Shown in pieces: positions 1 to 6,728 of a stretch of DNA of 13,462 nucleotides. Source of the stretch: Pseudomonadota bacterium (lineage in GTDB: Bacteria > Pseudomonadota > Gammaproteobacteria > Burkholderiales > Ferrovaceae); assembly GCA_021811005.1 (NCBI GenBank), contig JAJZPY010000059.1:1-13462 (forward strand), given 5' to 3'. The position numbers were made by a program, and so were the translations under genes. Numbering within the stretch: the stretch's first letter is position 1; every line of letters begins with the position of its first letter. Under the pieces are notes generated by a model that was given only the letters and a program-made list of their open reading frames with translations, had not been told where the DNA came from and ran no database searches.

Positions 1-298
1 CTTCGGCCCGCCGCAGGAACTGCGGCGCGTTCTTGGCCACGCGCAAGGCGTTGGTTCCCACGGCGCGCACCGCGTCGCGCGGCACGCCGCGCAGGCGCTC
101 GCCGAAGCGCTCGAGGCAGGCCAGGGCCCGCTGCTGGGACGGCTCGCTCAGGGTTTTGTCGGGCAGCAGGCCGGCTGCCAGGCGCACCGGCTCCTTGAGG
201 GCATCGAGGGTGTAGGGTTGCCCCTGCACCACCCGGGAGACCTGCAGCCGGAAACTGTTGGACCCGAGATCCACCGCAGCGATGACTGAATGGGACAT
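1..298 (-). CDS. ppx: Exopolyphosphatase (Ppx/GppA family), N-terminal fragment
   Basis: Seen: reading leftwards from an ATG at 298 there are 99 open codons before the window edge, so the C-terminal two thirds or more are missing. The fragment opens with the ASKHA phosphate-binding strand AAVDLGSNSFRLQV (residues 7-20) and carries VRAVGTNALRVAKN (77-90), both typical of the Ppx/GppA N-terminal domain. Known of the family: Ppx removes orthophosphate from the ends of long polyphosphate chains, while GppA hydrolyses pppGpp. The two are hard to separate from an N-terminus alone; closeness to ppk1 favours Ppx. No Shine-Dalgarno is visible before the ATG (upstream bases read CCTTAACCCGTC), and the start lies 34 nt downstream of the T-tract of the preceding gene's terminator. 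The gene therefore needs read-through or a promoter buried in or before that terminator. Confidence 0.9.
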   Translation of the reverse strand, partial: MSHSVIAAVDLGSNSFRLQVSRVVQGQPYTLDALKEPVRLAAGLLPDKTLSEPSQQRALACLERFGERLRGVPRDAVRAVGTNALRVAKNAPQFLRRAE

Positions 299-332
299 GA
301 CGGGTTAAGGCTGGTGAAAATCTGACTTTACC

Positions 333-358
333 AAAAAAAAGCCCGGCAGGCTCCGGGC
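333..358 (-). terminator. Intrinsic terminator after the acyltransferase gene
   Basis: On the minus strand a 6-bp GC-only stem (GCCCGG at 358-353 pairing with CCGGGC at 346-341) with a 6-nt loop is followed directly by eight T residues (340-333). It lies 20 nt past the stop codon of the GNAT gene. The plus-strand side has no T-run, so it acts in one direction. The ppx ATG follows 34 nt after the T-tract. Confidence 0.85.
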
Positions 359-378
359 ATGCGTGACGGGAAGCGCAC

Positions 379-1152
379 TCAGAACATTTTTTCTGTGAGG
401 GACTGTTTCAGGAAATGGCGCGAATAGCGGTGGTCCATCTGCGACGTGGGCAACAGCAGCAGGCAGTCCGCGGTGTTGAAATCGGGATCCCAGGCCGGGT
501 CGCCGCACACGTAGGCCCCCACCCGCAAATAGGCCTTGATGAGGGCCGGCACTTCCGCCACCATGCCGTCGTCCAGCTTTTCCAGGGGCAGCGGGCAGTG
601 AGGAAACACGCGCCATTCGGCCGGCGCCGCGTGGGTTGCGTGCAGTTGCCGGTAAATGCTGGCGGCCGCGTGACCGCCATCGGCCATGCTGATGCTGGCA
701 CAACCCATCAGGTATTGCACGCCATGGTGCTGGATGTAGTCGGCCAGCCCCGACCACAGCGCCGCAATCACGGCGCCGCTGCGATAGTCCGGGTGCACGC
801 AGGCCCGCCCCACTTCCATGATCTGGCCGCGCAGGTGCGCCAGCCGCGAGAGGTCGAATTCGCCGTCCGAGTAAAAGCCGCCGGCACGCTCGGCCTGGGC
901 GGCATTGACGATGCGGTAAGTGCCCACCACCTCGTTGGTGCGCGTGTCGCGCACCAGCAGATGGTCACACAGGGCATCGAACCGGTCCTGGTCCAGTCCC
1001 GGTTCGGGGCTGGCGAGACGCGCCCCCATTTCCTCGGCAAAGACGCGCCAGCGCAGCTTCTGGGCCGCGCGCACGTCGGCTTCGGAGCGTCCGTACTGAA
1101 AGGCCAGGCGCGGGCGGCGCGCCTCCTGTGGGCTTTTTTCCAGTTGCAGCAT
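379..1152 (-). CDS. OlsB-like GNAT-family N-acyltransferase
   Basis: A 257-residue soluble protein resembling ornithine-lipid N-acyltransferase OlsB and the related 'hemolysin-like' acyl-ACP-dependent GNAT proteins. Seen: AAQKLRWRVFAEEMGA (29-44), FDALCDHLLV (58-67), VVGTYRIV (75-82), GGFYSDGEFDLS (91-102), EVGRACVHPDYRS (113-125, the pattern expected for the acyl-carrier pantetheine-binding part of the GNAT fold), LMGCASIS (148-155) and AAPAEWRVFP (175-184). Known: OlsB transfers a 3-hydroxyacyl chain from ACP to the alpha-amino group of ornithine, giving lyso-ornithine lipid, which an OlsA/PlsC-type enzyme completes. No olsA is visible here, so the acceptor amine is uncertain and I give no symbol. 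Start: ATG at 1152 is preferred because AGGTG sits about 10 nt upstream; an in-frame ATG at 1212 would add 20 residues that resemble no domain and has no ribosome site. The gene is divergent from ppk1 and ends at its own terminator. Confidence 0.8.
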   Translation of the reverse strand: MLQLEKSPQEARRPRLAFQYGRSEADVRAAQKLRWRVFAEEMGARLASPEPGLDQDRFDALCDHLLVRDTRTNEVVGTYRIVNAAQAERAGGFYSDGEFDLSRLAHLRGQIMEVGRACVHPDYRSGAVIAALWSGLADYIQHHGVQYLMGCASISMADGGHAAASIYRQLHATHAAPAEWRVFPHCPLPLEKLDDGMVAEVPALIKAYLRVGAYVCGDPAWDPDFNTADCLLLLPTSQMDHRYSRHFLKQSLTEKMF

Positions 1153-1321
1153 GAGCCATTCACCTGTGTCACAAACTGTTGCCACTATGTGCACACCCCG
1201 TGACAAGGCCATGATGGTTGCGTGAAGCTTTTGTTAAACCGGCCGTACGGCCCTTGCTTCCCTGCCGGCAGCGGCGCAAGATGGCCGTATCGTCCATCCT
1301 TGTTCCGTTTGGCCCACGCCG
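1153..1321. promoter_or_regulatory. Divergent intergenic region between acyltransferase gene and ppk1
   Basis: These 169 bases must hold the promoters for the leftward acyltransferase gene and the rightward ppk1 group. I see no convincing pair of -35 and -10 hexamers for either direction. Visible structure includes a perfect 12-bp palindrome, GGCCGTACGGCC, at 1241-1252 with no T-tract after it, which makes it a possible protein-binding site rather than a terminator. There is also an 8-bp palindrome TGTGCACA near 1190-1197, and a short leader ORF at 1281-1325 described separately. Confidence 0.4.
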
Positions 1322-1325
1322 TTGA
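1281..1325 (+). other. Possible 14-codon leader ORF overlapping the ppk1 start
   Basis: An ATG at 1281 opens a 14-codon frame (MAVSSILVPFGPRR) that stops with TGA at 1323-1325, so its stop overlaps the TTG start of ppk1 (1322-1324) as TTGA. Such overlaps are common in translational coupling. The ribosome site before the ATG is weak (GGCGCAAG), and a frame of this length arises easily by chance. It is recorded because ppk1 itself has no visible Shine-Dalgarno before its TTG. Confidence 0.25.
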
Positions 1326-3394
1326 CCCCAGCGCGCTCCCCCTCTCCTTTCCTCAACCGCGAGTTGGGCCTGCTGGCTTTCAACCGGCGCGTGCTGCGAC
1401 TGGTGGAATCGGACAGCACGCCGCTGCTGGAACGCCTGCGCTACCTGTGCATCGTCAGCAGCAACCTGGACGAATTCTTTGAAATCCGCGTGGCCGGGCT
1501 GCTGGAACAGATCCACCAGGGCATCGCCGTGTCCGGGCCGGACGGCCTCTCTCCGGCCGAAGTCTATGCCAAGGTATCGGCGGAAGCCCATGCCCTGATC
1601 GAACACCAGTATGTGCTGCTCAACGAGGTGGTGCTGCCGCGGCTGGCCGAAGAAGGCATTGCGTTCCACCGGCGCGGCCACTGGACCGAAGCCCAGAGCG
1701 CCTGGGCGCGCGACTATTTTTTCCGGGAAGTGATGCCGGTGCTCACGCCCATCGGGCTCGACACGGCCCATCCCTTTCCCCGCATCCTCAACAAGAGCCT
1801 CAATTTTGCGGTGGAGCTGTGCGGGCGCGACGCCTTCGGACGCAACACCTCCAAGGCCGTGGTGCAGGCCCCGCGCTCGCTGCCCCGCTTCATCCGGCTG
1901 CCTGCCGCCATCGCCGGCTGCCCGTACGGTTTCATCTTCCTGTCGTCCATCCTGCACGCCAACGTGGGCGAACTGTTCCAGGGCATGGACGTGCAGGGCT
2001 GCTACCAGTTCAGGCTCACGCGCAACAGCGAACTGTTCCTGGAAGAGGAAGAGGCCAAAAACCTGCGCCTGGTGCTGCAGGGCGAACTGAGCCACCGCCA
2101 GTACGGCGACGAAGTCCGCCTGGAGGTGGCGGACAACTGCTCGCAAGCCATGGCCGGCTTCCTGCTGGACACGTTCGAGCTGGACGAAACGGCGCTCTAC
2201 CGCGTCAACGGCCCGGTGAACCTGGTGCGCCTGATGCAGGTGGCCGACCTGGTGGAGCGACCCGACCTGCGCTTCCCGCAGTTCACCCAGCACACCCCGA
2301 AGGAACTGGAAAAACGCGGCGACCTGTTCGCCGCCATCCGCCGCAAGGACATCCTGCTGCACCACCCGTTCCAGTCCTTTGCGCCGGTGGTGGATTTTGT
2401 GCGCCAGGCCGCAAACGACCCCCACGTGCTGGCCATCAAGCAGACGGTGTACCGCGCCGGCGCCGATTCGGAACTGATCGAAGCCCTGATCGACGCCGCA
2501 CGCCAGGGCAAGGAAGTCACGGTGGTGGTGGAACTGCTGGCACGCTTCGACGAGGAAGCCAACATCAACTGGGCGGCCAAGCTGGAAGAAGCCGGCGCGC
2601 ACGTGGTGTATGGCGTGTTCGGCTACAAGACCCACGCCAAGATGTGCATGGTCATCCGGCGCGAAGCCGGCGTGCTGCGCCGCTACGTGCACCTGGGCAC
2701 CGGCAATTACCACTCGAAGACCACCAAGCTCTACACCGACTTCGGATTGTTCACGGCCGACGCCGAAATCACGACGGACGTGAACGAAGTGTTCCTGCAG
2801 ATCACGGGCCTGGGCCGGCATGCCGGCCTCAAGCGCCTGTTCCAGTCTCCCTTCACCCTGCACACGGAACTGGCCGCCGCCATCCAGCGCGAAACCGGAC
2901 ATGCGCGGGCCGGACGGCGCGCCCACATCATCGCCAAGATGAACGCCCTGACCGAGCCCCGCATCATCGAACAGCTTTATGCGGCCAGCCAGGCCGGCGT
3001 GCGCATCGACCTTCTGGTGCGCGGCGTGTGCCTGCTGCGTCCGGGAGTGCCAGGCCTGTCCGAGCACATCCGCGTCATTTCCATCATCGGCCGTTTCCTG
3101 GAACACCACCGGGTGTTTTACTTCCGCAACGACGGTGCGGAAGACGTGTTCATTTCCAGCGCCGACTGGATGGAGCGCAACCTGTTCCGGCGCATCGAAG
3201 TGTGCGTGCCGATCCTCGATGCCGGCATCAAGCGCCGCGTGATGGCCGAAGGGCTGCGCCCCTACCTGCGCGACAACGTCCAGGCCTGGGAAATGGACGG
3301 CAACGGACACTACCGCCTGCGCAGCTCCCGGCGCGGCCGGCGCTTCTGCGCCCACGATTTCCTGCTGGACAAGTTTTCCCGCCGCGCCGAGTGA
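1322..3394 (+). CDS. ppk1: Polyphosphate kinase PPK1
   Basis: A 690-residue PPK1, close to the 688 of the E. coli enzyme, which reversibly moves the gamma phosphate of ATP onto polyphosphate. Seen, in order: the N domain from FLNRELGLLAFNRRVL (10-25) and SSNLDEFFEIRVAGL (46-60); the head domain, with PFPRILNKSLNF at 151-162; and the two phospholipase-D-like catalytic domains. His438 in KTHAKM (436-441) aligns with the autophosphorylated His435 of E. coli, and His595 in RFLEHHRV (591-598) with His592. HLGTGNYHSKTTKLYTD (457-473) and SSADWMERNLFRRIEV (612-627) are also family signatures. Start: TTG at 1322 is the only usual start codon between the upstream in-frame stop (TAA, 1235) and the conserved N domain; no Shine-Dalgarno is visible before it, and an upstream small ORF ends across it. 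It leads a group with the CYTH gene (10 nt gap) and sixA. Confidence 0.96.
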   Translation: MTPARSPSPFLNRELGLLAFNRRVLRLVESDSTPLLERLRYLCIVSSNLDEFFEIRVAGLLEQIHQGIAVSGPDGLSPAEVYAKVSAEAHALIEHQYVLLNEVVLPRLAEEGIAFHRRGHWTEAQSAWARDYFFREVMPVLTPIGLDTAHPFPRILNKSLNFAVELCGRDAFGRNTSKAVVQAPRSLPRFIRLPAAIAGCPYGFIFLSSILHANVGELFQGMDVQGCYQFRLTRNSELFLEEEEAKNLRLVLQGELSHRQYGDEVRLEVADNCSQAMAGFLLDTFELDETALYRVNGPVNLVRLMQVADLVERPDLRFPQFTQHTPKELEKRGDLFAAIRRKDILLHHPFQSFAPVVDFVRQAANDPHVLAIKQTVYRAGADSELIEALIDAARQGKEVTVVVELLARFDEEANINWAAKLEEAGAHVVYGVFGYKTHAKMCMVIRREAGVLRRYVHLGTGNYHSKTTKLYTDFGLFTADAEITTDVNEVFLQITGLGRHAGLKRLFQSPFTLHTELAAAIQRETGHARAGRRAHIIAKMNALTEPRIIEQLYAASQAGVRIDLLVRGVCLLRPGVPGLSEHIRVISIIGRFLEHHRVFYFRNDGAEDVFISSADWMERNLFRRIEVCVPILDAGIKRRVMAEGLRPYLRDNVQAWEMDGNGHYRLRSSRRGRRFCAHDFLLDKFSRRAE

Positions 3395-3407
3395 GGGACT
3401 TTTCCTG
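3394..3407 (+). promoter_or_regulatory. Shine-Dalgarno and CTG start of the CYTH gene
   Basis: AGGGA at 3394-3398 begins on the last base of the ppk1 stop codon and lies 6 nt before CTG at 3405-3407. No ATG, GTG or TTG in the same frame stands between here and the conserved ExExK motif, which begins three codons after the CTG. This ribosome site is what decides the non-standard start. Confidence 0.65.
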
Positions 3408-4034
3408 AAAATCGAAATCGAACTCAAGCTCGCCGCCCCGCCCGAAGTCCTGGAACGGGTCCTGGCGCTGCCCCAACTCGCCCCCCTGATGCGCACGCCG
3501 GCCAGCGAAAGCACGCTCACCAGCCATTACTACGACACACCCGAATGCGCCCTGCGCCGCCACGGCATGGCGTTGCGCCTGCGCCTGGCGGACGGACAGT
3601 GGGTACAGACCCTCAAATCCAAAGGGCACGTGGAGGCGGGACTGGCCACCCGGCTGGAGCTGGATCTGTCTTCCGACGGCACCACCCTGGATTTTTCGCA
3701 GGTGCCCGACGCCGCCTTGCGCGCGTTCCTGGAATCCCCGGCCGTCCAGCCCCGGCTTGCCCACCGCTTCACCACCGAATTCCGGCGCGTGGCACAACGA
3801 CTGGACTGCCCGGACGGGAGCGTGGTGGAATTGGCGCTGGACCGGGGCGAAGTGCGGGCCGGACCCGCCACCGCCCCCATTGCCGAAGTGGAACTGGAAC
3901 TGCTGTCGGGAAACCCGGACCGGCTCCAGGAACTGGGCGCGCTGCTGCAGCATCACCTGCCGCTGGTTCCGGAAACCGTCAGCAAGGCCGAGCGCGGCTA
4001 CCGCCTGCTGCCCGGCTGCCCTGCGGAGACCTGA
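3405..4034 (+). CDS. CYTH-domain protein, probable inorganic triphosphatase, CTG start
   Basis: A 209-residue single-domain CYTH (triphosphate tunnel metalloenzyme) protein. Seen: the family's N-terminal ExExK motif as EIELK (residues 4-8), YYDTP (42-46), charged tunnel strands LRLRLAD (57-63) and QTLKSKG (68-74), RLELDL (83-88), FRRVAQRL (126-133), VELALDRGEV (141-150), the acidic strand EVELELLSG (161-169), and SKAERGYRL (193-201). Known: CYTH enzymes bind triphosphate groups in a beta-barrel tunnel with metal and hydrolyse inorganic triphosphate, or act on ThTP, ATP or polyphosphate. E. coli YgiF joins CYTH to a polyphosphate-binding CHAD domain, which is absent here. Start: the first ATG in frame (3489) is residue 29 and would remove the catalytic ExExK motif, so I choose CTG 3405 with AGGGA 6 nt upstream. 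It sits between ppk1 and sixA, consistent with a role in polyphosphate or triphosphate turnover; the exact substrate is inferred. Confidence 0.85.
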   Translation: MKIEIELKLAAPPEVLERVLALPQLAPLMRTPASESTLTSHYYDTPECALRRHGMALRLRLADGQWVQTLKSKGHVEAGLATRLELDLSSDGTTLDFSQVPDAALRAFLESPAVQPRLAHRFTTEFRRVAQRLDCPDGSVVELALDRGEVRAGPATAPIAEVELELLSGNPDRLQELGALLQHHLPLVPETVSKAERGYRLLPGCPAET

Positions 4035-4036
4035 CC

Positions 4037-4489
4037 ATGGACCTCATCCTGTGGCGCCACGCCGAAGCGGAAGACAGCCTGCCGGACCACGAGCGCGAAC
4101 TCACCGCGCACGGCCGGCAACAGGCCCGGCGCGTGGCGGAATGGCTGCACCATTCGCTGCAGGGACCCTGCCGCATCATCGTCAGCCCGGCCCGCCGCGC
4201 CCAAAGCACGGCGCTGGCCTACGCTCCCGATTTTGAAACCGTGCCGCTGGTGGGCGTGGGCGCCACGCCAGCGCAGATCCTGCAGGCGGCCCACTGGCCC
4301 GAGGCGGAAATGCCCACCATCGTGGTCGGTCATCAGCCGTCGCTGGGGCAGACGGCGGCATTGCTGCTGTCGGGAAAGGAAGACGAATGGAGCGTGCGCA
4401 AGGGGGCCGTGTGGTGGCTTTCGCGACGCGAGCGGCGCGGCCTGCCGCAGGTGGTGTTGCGGGCGGTGCTGAATCCCGATCTGGTTTAG
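4037..4489 (+). CDS. sixA: Phosphohistidine phosphatase SixA
   Basis: A 150-residue histidine-phosphatase-superfamily protein of typical SixA length. Seen: the catalytic RHAEAE motif with His8 right after the first strand (MDLILWRH), ELTAHGRQQARRVAEWL (21-37), the phosphate-binding IIVSPARRAQSTA (47-59), and the second catalytic histidine in VVGHQPSLG (His99). Known: SixA removes phosphate from phosphohistidine on signalling or phosphotransfer proteins such as the HPt domain of ArcB and NPr of the nitrogen PTS in E. coli. Start: ATG 4037 has GGAG 8 nt upstream, inside the end of the CYTH gene, whose stop codon is only 2 nt away. It is the last gene of the ppk1 group and ends 7 nt from the oppositely oriented glmM with no terminator visible between them. 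Its partner here is unknown; PPK1 also forms a phosphohistidine, but a link is speculation. Confidence 0.92.
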   Translation: MDLILWRHAEAEDSLPDHERELTAHGRQQARRVAEWLHHSLQGPCRIIVSPARRAQSTALAYAPDFETVPLVGVGATPAQILQAAHWPEAEMPTIVVGHQPSLGQTAALLLSGKEDEWSVRKGAVWWLSRRERRGLPQVVLRAVLNPDLV

Positions 4490-4496
4490 GCGCGCT

Positions 4497-5852
4497 TCAG
4501 CCGGCAGCGAGTGCCTGCACGGCCGCCGCGATGGCCTGCGCCCAGTGTTCCACCCGCCCGGCATCGGCCCCTTCCACCATGACGCGGATGAGCGGTTCCG
4601 TGCCCGAAGGGCGCAACAGCACCCGGCCCGTTCCGTCCAGGTCCCGTTCCGCCGCTTCCACCGCGGCACGCACGGCAGGCGACTTCGCCCAGTCCACGGG
4701 ACCGGCCGTGCGCACGTTGACGAGGCGCTGGGGAAACAGCTTCACGTCGGCCGTGTAAGCGTCCAGGGTGGTCTTGCGGTCCACCAGGGCGGCCAGCACC
4801 TGCAGGGCGGAAATGATGCCGTCGCCAGTGGTGTGCTTGTCGCGGCAGATGATGTGCCCCGAGTTCTCCCCGCCCATCACCCAGTCGCGTTCCACCAGCG
4901 CTTCCAGCACGTAGCGGTCGCCCACCCGGGTGCGCACGAACGGAATCTGGCGTGCCGCCAGGGCTTTTTCCACCGCCAGGTTGGTCATGGCGGTTCCCGC
5001 CACGCCGCCGCGCAACAGGCCCTGTTCCTGGCGATGGCGGACGATGGCGTAGAGCAGCTGGTCGCCGTCGTAAACGGTGCCGTTGCGGTCCGTCATCATG
5101 AGGCGGTCGCCGTCGCCGTCGAGGGCGATGCCGAGGTCCGCCTGGTGCTGCAGCACGGCCTCGCGCAGCGTCGCCACGTGCGTGGCGCCGCAGCCCTCAT
5201 TGATGTTGAGGCCGTTGGGCGCATTGCCGATGGCCACCACTTCGGCGCCCAGTTCATGGAAAACGAGGGGCGCGATGTGATAGGTGGCCCCATGGGCGCA
5301 ATCCACCACCAGCTTGAGCCCCTTGAGGTCCAGGGTGGACGGAAACGTGCTTTTGCAAAACTCGATGTAACGGCCCGCGGCGTCGTCCATGCGGCGCACC
5401 CGGCCCAGGCGGGCAGACTCGCTACAGGTGAGCGGCCCTTCGAGCAGGGCCTCGATGTCCTGCTCCACGCGGTCGGGCAGCTTGGTGCCCGCCGCGGAAA
5501 AAAACTTGATGCCGTTGTCGTCGTACGGGTTGTGCGACGCGCTGATCATGATGCCTGCCTGCAGGCGCAAGGCGCGGGTCAGGTACGCCACGGCCGGCGT
5601 GGGCATGGGGCCCAGCAGCACCACGTCCACCCCGGCCGCCGACAGGCCGGCTTCGAGCGCGGATTCCAGCATGTAACCCGAAACCCGCGTGTCCTTGCCG
5701 ATCACCACGCGCGGACGCTGGCCATCTGCCGTGCCCGCCCGGGTCAGAACCGTGCCGGCCGCAAAGCCCAGCTGCAGCACCAGCCCCGGCACGATGGGAT
5801 GCTGCCCCACCCGCCCGCGAATGCCGTCCGTCCCGAAATACTTGCGACTCAT
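4497..5852 (-). CDS. glmM: Phosphoglucosamine mutase
   Basis: A 451-residue cytoplasmic enzyme that converts glucosamine-6-phosphate to glucosamine-1-phosphate on the route to UDP-GlcNAc, hence to peptidoglycan and lipopolysaccharide. Seen: RKYFGTDGIRGRVG (3-16), the active-site serine loop ISASHNP with Ser106 matching Ser102 of E. coli, the metal-binding DGDGDR loop (245-250), GGENSGHI in the sugar-binding domain, and the C-terminal phosphate-binding RPSGTEPLIRVMVEG. Start: ATG 5852 has AGGAGAG about 7 nt upstream and overlaps the folP stop as ATGA. An ATG nine codons further upstream lies within folP and is unlikely. Last gene of the leftward operon; folP and ftsH lie upstream as in E. coli. 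Confidence 0.97.
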   Translation of the reverse strand: MSRKYFGTDGIRGRVGQHPIVPGLVLQLGFAAGTVLTRAGTADGQRPRVVIGKDTRVSGYMLESALEAGLSAAGVDVVLLGPMPTPAVAYLTRALRLQAGIMISASHNPYDDNGIKFFSAAGTKLPDRVEQDIEALLEGPLTCSESARLGRVRRMDDAAGRYIEFCKSTFPSTLDLKGLKLVVDCAHGATYHIAPLVFHELGAEVVAIGNAPNGLNINEGCGATHVATLREAVLQHQADLGIALDGDGDRLMMTDRNGTVYDGDQLLYAIVRHRQEQGLLRGGVAGTAMTNLAVEKALAARQIPFVRTRVGDRYVLEALVERDWVMGGENSGHIICRDKHTTGDGIISALQVLAALVDRKTTLDAYTADVKLFPQRLVNVRTAGPVDWAKSPAVRAAVEAAERDLDGTGRVLLRPSGTEPLIRVMVEGADAGRVEHWAQAIAAAVQALAAG

Positions 5853-6682
5853 GCCGTCTCTCCTTGCACTGCCTGCCACACGTCGAGGGCATCACGCGTG
5901 GCAGCCACGTCGTGCACCCGCAGCACCCTGGCGCCGCGCGCCACGGCGGCGAGCGCCGCCGCCACGCTGCTGGCCACACGGTCCGAAACCACGCGGCCGG
6001 TGACCGCTCCCAGCACGGACTTGCGCGACAGGCCCACCAGCAGGGGGTAGCCTGCCGCCGCGAGCCGTTTCAGGCCGCGCAACAGGACCAGATTGTGCGC
6101 CACGGTCTTGCCAAAACCAAATCCGGGATCAAGCAGGATGCGTTCGCGGGCGATGCCTGCGGCCTGCGCGGCCCCGGCCCGCTGCAGCAGGAAGGCTTCC
6201 ACTTCGGCCAGCACGTCGTCATAGACGGGGTTGTCCTGCATGGTCTGGGGCGTGCCCTGCATGTGCATGAGGCACACCGCGACGTCGGATGCGGCGCAGA
6301 TCCCGAGCGCACCGGGTGCGCGCAAGGCATTGACGTCGTTGACGAGGGTGGCGCCGGCCGCGAGGGCGGCACGCATCACTTCGGGATGGCGGGTGTCGAT
6401 GGAAATGGGCACCGGTCCGCCGGAAAGCTGCTCGATGACGGGAATGACGCGACGCAGCTCTTCCTCCAGCGGCACCGGCGTGGCGCCCGGGCGGGTGGAT
6501 TCACCGCCCACGTCGAGCAGGGCCGCGCCCGCTTCCATCAGGCTGAAGCCGTGTTCCACCGCGCGCGCCGCTTCCGTGAAGCGGCCGCCGTCGGAAAAGG
6601 AATCCGGCGTGACGTTGATGATCCCCATGATGAGGGGGCGATCCAGCGGCAAGCGGTATCGTCCGCAATGCAGTTCGGTCAT
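5849..6682 (-). CDS. folP: Dihydropteroate synthase
   Basis: A 277-residue TIM-barrel enzyme (E. coli 282) that condenses 6-hydroxymethyl-dihydropterin pyrophosphate with p-aminobenzoate in folate synthesis; it is the target of sulfonamides. Seen: MGIINVTPDSFSDGG (19-33), DVGGESTRPGA (57-67), SIDT (94-97), NDVNAL (115-120), LMHMQGTPQTMQ (138-149), LLDPGFGFGKT (183-193), GLSRKS with Lys221, and RVHDV with Arg255 and His257, the last three at the same numbers as in E. coli. No resistance-type insertion is visible near the early loops. Start: ATG 6682 fits the family N-terminus; the 25 extra in-frame codons upstream merely read through the terminator. No Shine-Dalgarno is visible, since the leader is pyrimidine-rich (TATCCTTTTCCATCC). 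It overlaps glmM by 4 nt. Confidence 0.96.
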   Translation of the reverse strand: MTELHCGRYRLPLDRPLIMGIINVTPDSFSDGGRFTEAARAVEHGFSLMEAGAALLDVGGESTRPGATPVPLEEELRRVIPVIEQLSGGPVPISIDTRHPEVMRAALAAGATLVNDVNALRAPGALGICAASDVAVCLMHMQGTPQTMQDNPVYDDVLAEVEAFLLQRAGAAQAAGIARERILLDPGFGFGKTVAHNLVLLRGLKRLAAAGYPLLVGLSRKSVLGAVTGRVVSDRVASSVAAALAAVARGARVLRVHDVAATRDALDVWQAVQGETA

Positions 6683-6696
6683 GGATGGAAAAGGAT

Positions 6697-6723
6697 AAAA
6701 AAACCCGGGGGCGCACCCCCGGG
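6697..6723 (-). terminator. Strong intrinsic terminator between ftsH and folP
   Basis: On the minus strand a perfect 8-bp stem (CCCGGGGG at 6723-6716 with CCCCCGGG at 6711-6704) closes a 4-nt loop and is followed immediately by seven T residues (6703-6697). The stem begins 5 nt past the ftsH stop codon and the T-run ends 14 nt before the folP ATG. The opposite strand has no T-run after the stem. Confidence 0.88.
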
Positions 6724-6728
6724 CCGGA

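Noticed and set aside
1164..1185. Pho-box-like direct repeat (CTGTGTC then CTGTTGC) in the ppk1 upstream region
   Set aside because: The repeats are 12 nt apart instead of the 11 expected for PhoB sites and match CTGTCAT poorly, so I do not call a PhoB site.
1241..1252. Palindrome GGCCGTACGGCC as a terminator
   Set aside because: It has no loop and no T-run on either strand, so it cannot be an intrinsic terminator; at most it is a binding site.
1169..3520. A 783-codon open frame antisense to ppk1
   Set aside because: It mirrors the whole of ppk1, which has clear catalytic motifs. High GC and third-position bias keep the opposite strand open, and the antisense translation is rich in H, V, Q and A with no recognisable domain.
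3489..4034. CYTH gene starting at the ATG at 3489
   Set aside because: This start would remove 28 residues including the catalytic ExExK motif and has no Shine-Dalgarno; the CTG at 3405 fits both.
4545..6050. A 501-codon open frame antisense to glmM and the end of folP
   Set aside because: A composition-driven shadow that crosses two well-supported genes on the other strand and shows no family motif.
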